In this document: piece after piece, positions 1 to 7,537 of the stretch
Position numbering within the stretch: the stretch's first letter is position 1
How the letters are laid out: each line of letters starts with the position of its first letter
From: Paracoccaceae bacterium
GTDB taxonomy: Bacteria > Pseudomonadota > Alphaproteobacteria > Rhodobacterales > Rhodobacteraceae
Assembly (NCBI GenBank): GCA_024227475.1
Contig: JAAEUI010000220.1
Coordinates: forward strand, 1 to 32,124
Direction: 5' to 3'
DNA: 32,124 nt
Program-made: the position numbers and the translations under genes
Notes under the pieces: generated by a model
Seen by the model: only the letters and a program-made list of their open reading frames with translations
What the model was told of the DNA's origin: nothing
Database searches by the model: none

Positions 1-573
1 GCTGCCACTGCTTGATCCGCCGCCCTCGTCCCGTAATGGGCCGCCCGACTGTGGTGCCACCTTGGGGGGGTGTCTGCTCGCATTCCACGTCGGATCTTCT
101 TCAACTGATGTGGGTGGGCGCCTGTATGAAACCTGACTTGGGTTTTCGGGTCTTATCGCCCTTATACTTTCCCATCCTCATCGTGGGATTAAGGTATAAT
201 GTGGGAAATTATGGTAATCAATGGTTATTTTTGGATTCACTGGAAAACAGCGCCAGAAAGCAGTGTACAGGTTTTTCTGCGGCACGGGAATCCCGCTGTT
301 CTTCGGAAGTCCTTGTGTTGCTAGCATCACGAGCTACCATATCTTGTGTTTGTGCTATTTTGGCCCCTCGATCCCATTTTTTCCCATAAGTAACTCCTCA
401 AAACAGGAACATACTGAGAACATTAAGAAATCAACCCAAATTTACGCCGGTCTGATGGTTCAACCACTCCCACCCATCCAACTCTACTGATTCCCATTTA
501 CTGTTGTTGATCCGTATCAAGGCCCCGACAGGACAATTTTGACAAACTCCTCCTGACAAGAGGAGTGAGCCCC
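1..573. other. Left-edge stretch with no supportable gene
   Basis: Two open frames on the plus strand (12-389 and 221-490) overlap each other. Neither has a ribosome-binding site, a recognisable domain or a plausible protein composition, so I do not call them. From about 160 to 500 the sequence is clearly more AT-rich than the rest of the window. An imperfect dyad lies at 162-199, with outer arms TTATAC and GTATAA. This could be decayed mobile or horizontally acquired DNA, or the far flank of a gene outside the window. I see no transposase motif. Confidence 0.4.
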
Positions 574-972
574 GTGATCAAATTCGCCCTGACCGCCGTT
601 TTTCTGAGCATCAGCCTGTCGCCTTCCCACGCCGACAATTCCCAACTGGGTCAGCAAATCTTCGTGGACCACTGCGCGGTCTGTCACGGAGAAACGGCAC
701 AGGGCAACGGCCCGATGCACTCTGTCCTGCTGATAAAGCCGACAAATCTAACCCTGTTGTCGGCTCAGAACGGCGGAAAATTCCCGCTGGTCCGCGCCAT
801 CAAACGCATCGACGGGCGCGATCCATTGGTGTCTCACGGCAGCCCGATGCCGGTTTACGGTGACTATTTTGACGGTGTGGACGTGGCCCTGAAAACAGAA
901 GCCGGGCAGCCGATCTTCACCAGCGAGCCGGTGGAACAGATTATCGAATGGCTCAGGACCCTTCAGGAATAA
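574..972 (+). CDS. Small secreted c-type cytochrome
   Basis: A periplasmic class I cytochrome c of 132 aa, probably an electron carrier or the haem subunit of an unlinked oxidoreductase. A signal peptide covers residues 1-20 and ends SPSHA. The haem-attachment motif CAVCH has Cys34, Cys37 and His38, and Met92 in a GSPMPVYGDYF context is a plausible sixth ligand. The frame is open from GTG 565, but AGGAG at 561-565 is well spaced (8 nt) only for GTG 574, so I choose that start. The gene stands alone on its strand and no partner oxidoreductase is adjacent, so its redox partner cannot be inferred. The cytochrome call is firm; the physiological role is unknown. Confidence 0.9.
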   Translation: MIKFALTAVFLSISLSPSHADNSQLGQQIFVDHCAVCHGETAQGNGPMHSVLLIKPTNLTLLSAQNGGKFPLVRAIKRIDGRDPLVSHGSPMPVYGDYFDGVDVALKTEAGQPIFTSEPVEQIIEWLRTLQE

Positions 973-1202
973 GCGGGCTCATTGCACGACAGCATTCTTG
1001 ATACAGGCTTCAACCGCCCCAGAAAATCTTCACCGGCAACAAACAGGCCCGGAACACCCGCATCAATCTCCCTGAACGGATTAACTTTCAGAACAGTCGC
1101 CCACTCTACCAGTGGCGCAGACCCCTTGCCGGATTCAAGCGATGGCCAAAAGCAGCAAAACTTTGTACTGAAGAATGTGCTAATATGAGACACAGAAGCC
1201 AA
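963..1202 (-). pseudogene. Possible remnant of an FAD-dependent oxidoreductase C-terminus
   Basis: The minus-strand frame reads IDAGVPGLFVAGEDFLG near its end. This resembles the 'T-x-VPGLFAAGD' signature near the C-terminus of many FAD/NAD(P)-binding oxidoreductases. The 79-aa frame has no Rossmann motif and no convincing start. It slightly overlaps the 3' end of the cytochrome gene. If real it is a decayed fragment, and the match may be chance. Nothing else is recognisable in this 270-bp gap before the next gene. Confidence 0.2.
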
Positions 1203-1243
1203 TGTTCTTCGTGAATACTCGCGACCCTCTAGAGATTTGAACT

Positions 1244-2029
1244 ATGTTCCGAACTCAAAACTACCTCATTACCCTGAGTTTTTTGGCTTTGGTTTTTACT
1301 GCCGGATCACTCGCCGCCCAGCCCAGTCAGACCGAAGTGCAAATCCACAAACTCGAACTTGAGGCTAACAAATTTGAACTTGAGATCGACAAACTCGAAC
1401 TTGAAATTCTCGGACTCAAGCAGTCGCATTCACCCCAATGGTGGAACAACAGCGCCCTGATCGGCCTGCTTGCCGGGATTATCGGTGCCGCGACGACCCT
1501 TTTTGTCGGCCACAAAACGCGGCAAGGCGGCCTTGATCAGGCCACCCACGAAACCCGTCTCAAGGCCTATTCAAGTCTACAGAAACACACTGCACCGCTT
1601 GCCATTTACTTTCCCAAACCAGGCGCAGACGGCACTGCGACCCTCACTCCGGACATCTGCCGCGTAATGGGGCAGGCCCTGTCAGGCTGGTTCTTCGCAA
1701 ACGGATTCCTGCTGACAGAAGACGCGCGGGACAGCTATTTCCGTTTCAGCCGCGCCCTGACCCTTGCAGCACAGGCCGACAGTCTCGCCGTGCCAGTATT
1801 CCCACGCGATGAAGTCGCTATCAGCAAGGAAACGGTTGATGAGTGGCGCGGCCTAATATGGCCAAAAGGACTGGACTATTGTGAGGTCGAAAAATGGGTT
1901 TTTGGCTCATCCAGCATGGGAAGCGAGCCCCATATCGCTTTTAAGGACTTCCTTATATTACAGGCCATCAGCAGCGCCCTGCGCTCAGCACTGACAAAAG
2001 ACTTGAACAGCCGCCGTCCGCCCGACTGA
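1244..2029 (+). CDS. Hypothetical membrane-anchored coiled-coil protein
   Basis: A 261-aa protein that I do not recognise. Residues 1-25 form a signal peptide or first membrane segment (LITLSFLALVFTAGSLAA). This is followed by a short coiled coil made of three near-identical heptads, KLELEAN, KFELEID and KLELEIL, at about residues 36-56. A second hydrophobic helix, ALIGLLAGIIGAATTLFVG, lies at about residues 70-88. The remaining ~170 residues look like a soluble domain without familiar motifs. The start ATG 1244 fits the signal-peptide frame, although the upstream sequence has no strong Shine-Dalgarno. The gene converges on rnpB. The topology suggests an anchored envelope protein that may oligomerise through the heptads; no function can be assigned. 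Confidence 0.65.
   Translation: MFRTQNYLITLSFLALVFTAGSLAAQPSQTEVQIHKLELEANKFELEIDKLELEILGLKQSHSPQWWNNSALIGLLAGIIGAATTLFVGHKTRQGGLDQATHETRLKAYSSLQKHTAPLAIYFPKPGADGTATLTPDICRVMGQALSGWFFANGFLLTEDARDSYFRFSRALTLAAQADSLAVPVFPRDEVAISKETVDEWRGLIWPKGLDYCEVEKWVFGSSSMGSEPHIAFKDFLILQAISSALRSALTKDLNSRRPPD
1349..1411 (+). repeat. Three tandem 21-bp repeats encoding heptads
   Basis: Units at 1349-1369, 1370-1390 and 1391-1411 each encode a seven-residue K-L/F-E-L-E-x-x block. The DNA is also alike (core AACTTGA), so the heptads probably arose by recent tandem duplication inside the coding region. Confidence 0.75.
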
Positions 2030-2058
2030 GATCAGCCGGTCACGATGCGAAAGAACAA

Positions 2059-2436
2059 CCTTGCGGATGGCCTGTAAGCCGGATTTTGTCCCGCAGGTTG
2101 CCCTGCTTGGACGGCCATTCATCTGGGCGTCTTGTTACCAAAACGCTCGTGCAACCAACCCGGACCTGCTGGGGCTGAAGCGGCCCCGGGCTTGCGCCCG
2201 CGCGGTCCCTATTTGGTTTTGCTCCCGGCGGGGCTTGCCGTGCCATTGATGTTGCCACCAAAGCGGTGGGCTCTTACCCCACCTTTTCACCTTTTCCACC
2301 CCTAGGGGCGGTAGTCTGTTCTCTGTGGCGCTTTCCCTCAGGTTGCCCTGGCCGGGGATTACCCGGCGCCGTTGCTCCATGGAGTCCGGACTTTCCTCAC
2401 CCCCGAAGAGGTGCGACCGTCCAGCCATCCGCAAGG
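2059..2436 (-). ncRNA. rnpB: RNase P RNA, bacterial class A
   Basis: The catalytic RNA of ribonuclease P, which matures the 5' ends of tRNAs. Read on the minus strand, the near-universal 5' core GAGGAAAGTCCGGACTC (P4 region) and the 3' core ACAAAATCCGGCTTACAGG are both present, along with the conserved ACAGAA segment. The outermost helix P1 is perfect over 13 bp: CCTTGCGGATGGC at the 5' end (2436-2424) pairs with GCCATCCGCAAGG at the 3' end (2071-2059). That sets the mature boundaries to within a few bases and gives about 378 nt. Open frames covering this interval on either strand are coincidental. The gene lies immediately 3' of the amidase gene and has its own promoter-like sequence. No clear U-tract terminator follows, though P1 and a downstream TTGTTCTTT could serve. 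Confidence 0.96.
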
Positions 2437-2439
2437 AGC

Positions 2440-3171
2440 TCAAAATAACTCTTTTGGCCCGCCAAGGTCAACCTGTGCGCAGGGCCACTTCTCGGCCAGC
2501 GCAATGATTGTGCCCACGTCCCGCCCCTCCAAGGGCCCCGAACTGCCGGGGCGAAACCGCAGGCGGAAAGCATCAAGCACCGCCCGCCAGCTGTCCTCGT
2601 CGCGGTCTACAGCACGATAGCCAAAGGTTTCCGCCGCTAATTTGAAGCGATCCCAATCCGCATCCAGCGGGTCCACCTCAACCCAGACCGACAGCCCCTT
2701 GTCCGCCAACCGCTTCCAGTCAAAATGTGGCCCTGGGTCAATCTTGCGCCCCGGTGCCATGTCAGAATGCCCGATCACGCGTTCGGGCGGAATCCTACGT
2801 CGGCGTAAAACCTCTCCCAATATCCGCTCCAGCGTCTGCATCTGTGCTTCGGGAAACTCCGGTGCATCACTGTCCGGCCCTTTGTTGGCCAGTTCAAAGC
2901 CGATGGAATGGGAATTCACATCCCGCACCCAGCCCCAGGCCCCGGCCCCGGCATGCCAGGCGCGCATATCTTCTGAAACCAGCGGAAACGTCGAACCGTC
3001 CTCGGAAATCAGATAATGGGCAGACACTTCGGCAATCGGGTCGCACAGCCGTTCCACTGCTGCCTCAGCCGATTCCATCGCGGTGTAGTGGATGACCACC
3101 ATGTCCGGCGACAACTGGTGCCGACGCTGCCCACAATTCGGCGAGCTGCGATGCGCCGCGCCCTTTGCCAT
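2440..3171 (-). CDS. N-acetylmuramoyl-L-alanine amidase, AmiD-like (Amidase_2 family)
   Basis: A zinc amidase of 243 aa that cleaves the bond between N-acetylmuramate and the stem peptide, acting on peptidoglycan or anhydro-muropeptides. The Amidase_2/PGRP fold is indicated by VIHYTAM near the N-terminus, IGFELAN in the middle and IGHSDMAPGRKIDPG later. By family comparison the zinc ligands are His28, His135 and Asp145, with Glu93 as the likely catalytic acid. There is no signal peptide or lipobox, unlike E. coli AmiD, so this copy may be cytoplasmic and act in cell-wall recycling. Its ATG overlaps the stop of the upstream lipoprotein gene as TGATG, which points to coupled translation. Its 3' end carries the putative rnpB promoter. 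Confidence 0.88.
   Translation of the reverse strand: MAKGAAHRSSPNCGQRRHQLSPDMVVIHYTAMESAEAAVERLCDPIAEVSAHYLISEDGSTFPLVSEDMRAWHAGAGAWGWVRDVNSHSIGFELANKGPDSDAPEFPEAQMQTLERILGEVLRRRRIPPERVIGHSDMAPGRKIDPGPHFDWKRLADKGLSVWVEVDPLDADWDRFKLAAETFGYRAVDRDEDSWRAVLDAFRLRFRPGSSGPLEGRDVGTIIALAEKWPCAQVDLGGPKELF
2442..2471 (-). promoter_or_regulatory. Putative rnpB promoter inside the amidase 3' end
   Basis: On the minus strand TTGACC (2471-2466) and TATTTT (2447-2442) are separated by 18 bp. They lie where a sigma-70 promoter should be to start transcription at about 2436, the base where RNase P RNA helix P1 begins. The -10 element shares a base with the amidase stop codon. The match to consensus is 5/6 for the -35 and 4/6 for the -10. 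Confidence 0.6.
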
Positions 3172-3788
3172 CAGCCCTGCAGCAAGCGGCGATAGGTATC
3201 CGGGTTCCAGGTACAGGCGAATCCGTCGCCGTCCGGATCGAGGTTCAGCTTGTCTGTGGCTGGTCCACCGGCTTTCAGAAACGCGCGTTGCGCGTCGTCG
3301 GGATTCTTGCGATACTTCGCGCAGTTTGAAATTCCGACGCTGAACCGGCGATAAACCCTTTCACCCACAGCATTTTTCTGCTGAAGCGCATAGGCGGCCA
3401 AATTCACGCTGTTGCCACGCCGGGGAACGGCTTTGGGATCAACAACCTTGTAATTCGCCTTCAGCGCCGCAAGTTTCGCCGCGTCCGTCTCAATGGTTTC
3501 ACGTTCCTTGACGCGGCTAAAATCCTGGCTGTCCGAAATTCCACCTGAATTCGTTGGCGCTGCGGGTTCAACCGCAACACTGGTAGTTTGGGTTGTCGCA
3601 ACCGTTTCGGCCGGTGGGCGGACTGTTTCGGGCGACTGTACCGATGGCGGCCTCTGGTTCCGGTTTTCCAGTTCTACCGGATCCGGGGTAATATCGTCAA
3701 AATACTTAGCCCCGTCATTGGGGGCCGATGGCGTACATCCCGCCACCATTAATGCTCCTGCAACCGCTGCAAAGAAAACCCGCATCAT
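3171..3788 (-). CDS. Lipoprotein with C-terminal excalibur-like domain
   Basis: A 205-aa predicted lipoprotein. The signal sequence ends in the lipobox MVAGC with Cys18 as acylation site. A long Pro/Thr/Ser/Ala-rich linker (residues ~20-100) follows. The last ~60 residues contain SNCAKY and then LNLDPDGDGFACTW, the two-cysteine, Asp-rich signature of excalibur calcium-binding domains. I infer a calcium-binding, probably disulfide-bonded, cell-surface domain displayed on a flexible stalk. GAGGTG lies just upstream of tandem ATGs (3788 and 3785) and supports this start. The stop codon overlaps the amidase start, so the two proteins are probably co-produced and may act together at the cell wall. 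Confidence 0.78.
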   Translation of the reverse strand: MMRVFFAAVAGALMVAGCTPSAPNDGAKYFDDITPDPVELENRNQRPPSVQSPETVRPPAETVATTQTTSVAVEPAAPTNSGGISDSQDFSRVKERETIETDAAKLAALKANYKVVDPKAVPRRGNSVNLAAYALQQKNAVGERVYRRFSVGISNCAKYRKNPDDAQRAFLKAGGPATDKLNLDPDGDGFACTWNPDTYRRLLQG

Positions 3789-3815
3789 TTCACCTCAAGT
3801 CCGTTTCGGCGCAAC

Positions 3816-5303
3816 CTACCACCATTTTTCCGGCTTGGAAACAAACCCGGTGGCGCGTTCCAGCGCATAGGCCGTGTTCAGCAAATCCGCCTCTTCCCAT
3901 GGCCTGCCGATCAGTTGCAAACCAAGTGGCAAGCCCTCACTGTCCAGGCCCGCAGGGACTGAAATACCGGGCAGTCCAGCAAGGTTGACCGTAACCGTAA
4001 ACACATCGTTCAGGTACATTTTGATCGGATCGGCATCGGCCATTTCGCCAAGCCCAAATGCCGCTGACGGCGTGGCCGGGGTCAGGATCGCATCAACCCC
4101 GCTGGCATAGACATTCTCAAAGTCCTTCTTGATCAGCGTCCGTACCCGCTGCGCTTTGCGATAGTAGGCGTCGTAAAACCCGGCAGACAGAACATAAGTG
4201 CCGATCATCACCCGGCGTTTGACCTCGTCGCCAAATCCTTCGGCGCGGGTGCGGGCGTACATTTCGTTGATGCCTTCGCCTTGCTGCAGTTTGGCGCGGT
4301 GGCCGTAGCGCACCCCGTCATAACGCGCGAGGTTGGAGGAGGCTTCCGCCGGAGCCAGAACGTAATAGGTCGGCAAAGCATATTTGGTGTAGGGCAGCGA
4401 AACATCGACGATCTCAGCCCCGGCATCACGTAGCATTTCGGTGCCTTCAGACCAAAGCTTTTCGATCTCTTCGGGCATACCATCAAGCCGGTATTCTTTC
4501 GGAATGCCTATTTTCTTGCCCCGGACGTCGCCGCTCAACGCTGCTTCGAAATTGGGCAGAGCCAGATCAGCACTGGTGGAATCCTTGGCGTCATGACCAG
4601 CAATAGCTTGCAGCATAACCGCCGCGTCACGTACCGATTTGGTCATCGGGCCAGCCTGATCGAGCGACGAGGCAAAGGCGACGATGCCCCAGCGTGACAC
4701 CCGGCCATAGGTTGGTTTCAGGCCGACAATCCCTGTAAAAGCAGCGGGTTGGCGGATCGACCCGCCGGTATCGGTGCCAGTGGCTGCAAGGCAAAGATCG
4801 CCGGAAACCGCTGCCGCAGAACCACCGGAAGAGCCGCCGGGCGTCAAGGCCGTGTTCGACCCCTCGCGCCGCCAAGGGCTGACAACCGGGCCATAAGCCG
4901 AGGTCTCGTTCGACGAGCCCATAGCGAATTCATCCATATTCAGCTTGCCCAGCATCACCGCACCGGCATCCCACAACCTGGTGGTCACGGTGCTTTCATA
5001 CTCCGGCTTGAATCCGGTCAGAATGTTGGAACCAGCCTGAGACGCCACACCTTTGGTACAGAACAGGTCCTTGATGGCCAAAGGGATACCGCAAAGGTCC
5101 GGCGCGTTACCCGCAGCCAACCGCGCATCGGCCGCTTTGGCCTGCTCCAGCGCAATTTCCGGGGTCTTTTCGCAATAGGCGTTCAGTGAATCACTGGCAG
5201 CAACAGCGGCATTGCAAGCCTCGGTCAACTCAACAGCCGTGATTTCCTTGCTGCGCATTTTATCACGCGCTTCGGCGATGGTCAGATTGTTCAACCCACT
5301 CAT
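3816..5303 (-). CDS. gatA: Glutamyl/aspartyl-tRNA amidotransferase subunit A
   Basis: The amidase subunit of GatCAB. It releases ammonia from glutamine, which is used to convert misacylated Glu-tRNA(Gln) or Asp-tRNA(Asn) to the correct aminoacyl-tRNA. The amidase-signature triad is visible: Lys78 in AIKDLF, Ser158 in GGSSGGS and Ser182 in [10 protein letters not shown]. The frame is open to 5333, but the homologous N-terminus [16 protein letters not shown] starts at ATG 5303, four bases after the gatC stop and preceded by GTGGAG. That gives 495 aa, normal for the family. gatC and gatA form an operon. No gatB lies in this window, so it must be elsewhere, as is common in alphaproteobacteria. 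Confidence 0.97.
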   Translation of the reverse strand: MSGLNNLTIAEARDKMRSKEITAVELTEACNAAVAASDSLNAYCEKTPEIALEQAKAADARLAAGNAPDLCGIPLAIKDLFCTKGVASQAGSNILTGFKPEYESTVTTRLWDAGAVMLGKLNMDEFAMGSSNETSAYGPVVSPWRREGSNTALTPGGSSGGSAAAVSGDLCLAATGTDTGGSIRQPAAFTGIVGLKPTYGRVSRWGIVAFASSLDQAGPMTKSVRDAAVMLQAIAGHDAKDSTSADLALPNFEAALSGDVRGKKIGIPKEYRLDGMPEEIEKLWSEGTEMLRDAGAEIVDVSLPYTKYALPTYYVLAPAEASSNLARYDGVRYGHRAKLQQGEGINEMYARTRAEGFGDEVKRRVMIGTYVLSAGFYDAYYRKAQRVRTLIKKDFENVYASGVDAILTPATPSAAFGLGEMADADPIKMYLNDVFTVTVNLAGLPGISVPAGLDSEGLPLGLQLIGRPWEEADLLNTAYALERATGFVSKPEKWW

Positions 5304-5307
5304 CGGC

Positions 5308-5595
5308 TCACTCCACAACTTTGGGCACAGCAAAGAAGCCTTCTCGGGCGTCCGGTGCGTTTGACAGAACCTTGTCCTGCATATCGCCGTCAGTCACCCC
5401 GTCCTGACGCCGTTTCAGACGCATCGGGGTTACCGATGTCATCGGTTCAACCCCATCGACATCCACTTCGGCCAGTTGCTCCATAAAACCCAGAATACCC
5501 GAGAGTTCGGAGGCCAGATGCTCGAGGTTCTCCTCTGGCACTTCGATGCGGGCCAAATTGGCCACACGGCGGGCGGTTTCTTTGTCGATTCTCAT
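5308..5595 (-). CDS. gatC: Glutamyl/aspartyl-tRNA amidotransferase subunit C
   Basis: The small (95 aa) subunit that wraps around GatA and GatB and stabilises the GatCAB complex. The typical start [17 protein letters not shown] is present, followed by a segment with VEPMTSV and the usual C-terminal FFAVPKVVE. Full length. It is the upstream partner of gatA, four bases away, and the two are almost certainly translated from one message. About 90 bp separate it from the end of tadA on the same strand, so tadA could be co-transcribed or gatC could have its own promoter. Confidence 0.96.
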   Translation of the reverse strand: MRIDKETARRVANLARIEVPEENLEHLASELSGILGFMEQLAEVDVDGVEPMTSVTPMRLKRRQDGVTDGDMQDKVLSNAPDAREGFFAVPKVVE

Positions 5596-5688
5596 GGGCG
5601 GGTGGTCCCCCGAAATCCAGTTATTTCGAGCGCACGTTTATCGCTGTGCAGGATGCTTCGCAAGCGGCTCTTGGGCTTGTTCTCGCTA

Positions 5689-6147
5689 TTAGCCGCGCAA
5701 CTTGCCAAAAAACCGCCGCAACAACACAGACGAAGCCGCCTCGCTGATGCCGTCATAAACCTCGGGCACATGATGGCATTGCGCATGTTCGAATACCCGC
5801 GGCCCCTGGGCCACTCCTCCGGATTTCGGGTCAGCAGCGCCGTAATACAGCCGGGCAACGCGCGCGTTAGAAATCGCCGCGGCACACATCGGGCAGGGTT
5901 CAAGCGTGACGTAAATATCAGCCCCGGTCAGCCGCTCACTGCCGAGCATTTCGCAGGCAGCCCGGATGGCAAGGATTTCTGCGTGTGCAGTGGGGTCGTT
6001 CAACTCGCGGGTCCGGTTGCCCGCCTGCGCCAGCACTTTGCCGTCAACCACAACCACGGCACCCACGGGTATTTCGCCACGTTCAGCGGCGTCACGGGCC
6101 TCTTCAAGTGCGATTTCCATACGGCTGGTAAACTGGCTCATACTCAT
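5689..6147 (-). CDS. tadA: tRNA adenosine(34) deaminase
   Basis: Deaminates the wobble adenosine of tRNA-Arg(ACG) to inosine; an essential enzyme in most bacteria. The cytidine/deoxycytidylate-deaminase zinc site is complete: His55-Ala-Glu57 in PTAHAEIL, and Cys85 and Cys88 in LEPCPMC, numbered from ATG 6147. The frame is open to 6204, but residues before MSMSQFTSRMEIALEEAR look non-homologous. The start is therefore ATG 6147 or ATG 6141, and no strong Shine-Dalgarno decides between them. Length 152 aa, normal. It is divergent from rluB with only ~77 bp between the starts, so both promoters lie in that short stretch. Both enzymes modify RNA of the translation apparatus. Confidence 0.94.
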   Translation of the reverse strand: MSMSQFTSRMEIALEEARDAAERGEIPVGAVVVVDGKVLAQAGNRTRELNDPTAHAEILAIRAACEMLGSERLTGADIYVTLEPCPMCAAAISNARVARLYYGAADPKSGGVAQGPRVFEHAQCHHVPEVYDGISEAASSVLLRRFFGKLRG

Positions 6148-6186
6148 CACTGGCCAGAAATGCCCTGGCATGCAAGTGCGATTAAC

Positions 6187-6214
6187 TTGGACAGCCCTCT
6201 TCATAGTGTATACT
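6187..6214 (+). promoter_or_regulatory. Putative rluB promoter giving a near-leaderless mRNA
   Basis: A good -10 element, TATACT (6209-6214, 5/6 match), is preceded by a weak -35, TTGGAC (6187-6192), with 16 bp between them. Initiation about 7 nt downstream would be at ~6221, only about four bases before the rluB ATG at 6225. Confidence 0.45.
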
Positions 6215-6224
6215 CCCCCACTCC

Positions 6225-7073
6225 ATGACCAACCAACTTCCCCCCGAAGGCGAGCGTATCGCCAAGTTCCTGTCCCGCGCCGGGGTTGCCTCGCGCCGCG
6301 AAGTCGAGCGGATGATCGAGGCCGGGCGGATCAAGCTGAACGGCAAGCTGCTGGACACGCCCGCAGTCAAAGTAACCGAAAAAGACCAAATTCTGGTTGA
6401 CGATGCGCCGGTCGCCGCCAAGGAACCGATGCGTCTGTGGCTCTATCACAAACCCGTCGGGCTGGTAACTTCGGCGCGGGATGAAAAGGGCCGCAAGACA
6501 GTGTTTGACGACCTGCCCGAAAGCCTGCCCCGGGTGATGACCGTGGGGCGGCTGGACATCAATTCCGAAGGGCTGCTGCTGCTGACCAATGACGGCGGGC
6601 TGAAACGAAAGCTGGAGTTGCCCTCTACAGGCTGGACCAGGAAATACCGGGTGCGGGTCAAGGGAACACCAAGCGATGAATCGCTGGAGCCATTGCGCCG
6701 GGGGGTAACAGTTGACGGTGAGCGGTTTCAGCCCATGGAGGTGGCGCTGGACCGGCAACAAGGGGCGAATGCCTGGCTGACGGTCGGGCTGCGCGAAGGC
6801 AAAAACCGCGAAATTCGTCGGGCGATGGAATCTGTTGGCCTGTCAGTCAACCGGCTGATCCGGGTTTCTTACGGGCCGTTTCAGCTAAAGACACTGGCAG
6901 CAGGCGAGGTAGAAGAAGTCCGGCAAAAAGTGCTGCGAGACCAGCTTGGGCTCAGCCACGTCAAGGCCCAAGTATCCGTTACCGGGGAAAAACCCGTGCC
7001 ATCGAGAAAATTTAAACGTGGGCAGAAACCCAAACCCGGCAAACCCGCTCGGCGATCTATTCAGCGACGCTGA
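6225..7073 (+). CDS. rluB: 23S rRNA pseudouridine synthase, RluB/RsuA family
   Basis: Isomerises uridine to pseudouridine in rRNA (the RluB target is U2605 of 23S rRNA in E. coli numbering). An N-terminal S4 RNA-binding domain begins ERIAKFLSRAGVASRREVE (residues ~9-60). The catalytic domain carries GRLDINSEGLLLLTNDG, whose Asp is the family nucleophile, and the later GKNREIRRAMES motif. The C-terminus (from ~residue 245) is a Lys/Arg/Pro-rich basic tail, common in alphaproteobacterial members. 282 aa. No Shine-Dalgarno precedes the ATG, which suits the near-leaderless transcript proposed here. The last 17 bp overlap the cold-shock gene on the other strand. Assignment to RluB rather than RsuA or RluE is by overall resemblance. 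Confidence 0.92.
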   Translation: MTNQLPPEGERIAKFLSRAGVASRREVERMIEAGRIKLNGKLLDTPAVKVTEKDQILVDDAPVAAKEPMRLWLYHKPVGLVTSARDEKGRKTVFDDLPESLPRVMTVGRLDINSEGLLLLTNDGGLKRKLELPSTGWTRKYRVRVKGTPSDESLEPLRRGVTVDGERFQPMEVALDRQQGANAWLTVGLREGKNREIRRAMESVGLSVNRLIRVSYGPFQLKTLAAGEVEEVRQKVLRDQLGLSHVKAQVSVTGEKPVPSRKFKRGQKPKPGKPARRSIQRR

Positions 7074-7266
7074 TATTCCCGGCCATCTGGCGCCCGTCCA
7101 GTCCGTCAACAAGCTCAAATTCAACAGGTTGGTCGTTTGACAGCCCCATCAGGCCGGAACTTTGAACTTGTGATATATGAACAAAAATGTCCTTCCCGCC
7201 ATCAGCTGGCTGGATGAACCCATAGCCTTTGTCGGCGTTGAACCATTTTACCGTACCTTTGGCCAC
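7057..7266 (-). CDS. Cold-shock protein (CspA family)
   Basis: A single cold-shock domain of 69 aa that binds single-stranded RNA/DNA and melts RNA structure. The RNP1-like KGYGFI and RNP2-like DIFVHI motifs are intact. I choose GTG 7266 (MAKGTVKWFN) because it matches the family N-terminus exactly and has GAAGGAAG at good spacing. The longer open frame to 7329 would add a basic extension without homology. The gene is convergent with rluB and the two coding regions overlap by 17 bp, so neither has room for a conventional terminator between them. Upstream lies a repeat-containing leader region. Confidence 0.95.
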   Translation of the reverse strand: MAKGTVKWFNADKGYGFIQPADGGKDIFVHISQVQSSGLMGLSNDQPVEFELVDGLDGRQMAGNISVAE

Positions 7267-7320
7267 TTTGATCTTCCTTCTGTCTTCATCCCGCGCGAAT
7301 TTGCGCCGGGGATTCCCGCT

Positions 7321-7390
7321 TCGCTGCATCGATGTCGTGAGTCAGCCTCGCCCACGCTTTCGCTGCATGACGTAGCGTCACCCACGCTAT
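7321..7390. repeat. Imperfect direct repeat upstream of the cold-shock gene
   Basis: Two units begin TCGCTGCAT and end CCCACGCT (7321-7359 and 7360-7390). The second is shorter by about 7-8 bases and contains the palindrome TGACGTAGCGTCA (7368-7380). The repeat lies in the probable 5' leader of the cold-shock mRNA. A separate 6-bp hairpin is at 7453-7469. I see no confident promoter for either flanking gene. Confidence 0.55.
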
Positions 7391-7537
7391 CCGAACAACC
7401 GATTCTCACAAAAGAAAAAATTCCGGCAATTCCGCGCCAATGCGCCACATACGGCAGGCTTACCCTGCCTGTACTTGCCCTCGGTTCAAAGCTGTGGCTT
7501 TAAGAGGCGACACATAACTAGGATGGGGACAGGTTAG

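Noticed and set aside
12-490. Two overlapping plus-strand open frames at the left edge (125 and 89 aa)
   Set aside because: No ribosome-binding site, no domain, odd composition and mutual overlap; they look like chance frames in low-information DNA.
2040-2448. Several open frames on both strands
   Set aside because: They lie in the RNase P RNA gene, whose conserved cores and P1 helix explain the sequence.
5476-6228. 250-aa plus-strand open frame opposite tadA and gatC
   Set aside because: Both minus-strand genes have full catalytic or family motifs; this is a shadow.
7330-7537. Manganese (yybP-ykoY) riboswitch before the TerC-family gene
   Set aside because: Such riboswitches often precede terC-type genes, but the conserved core segments are not present in this leader.
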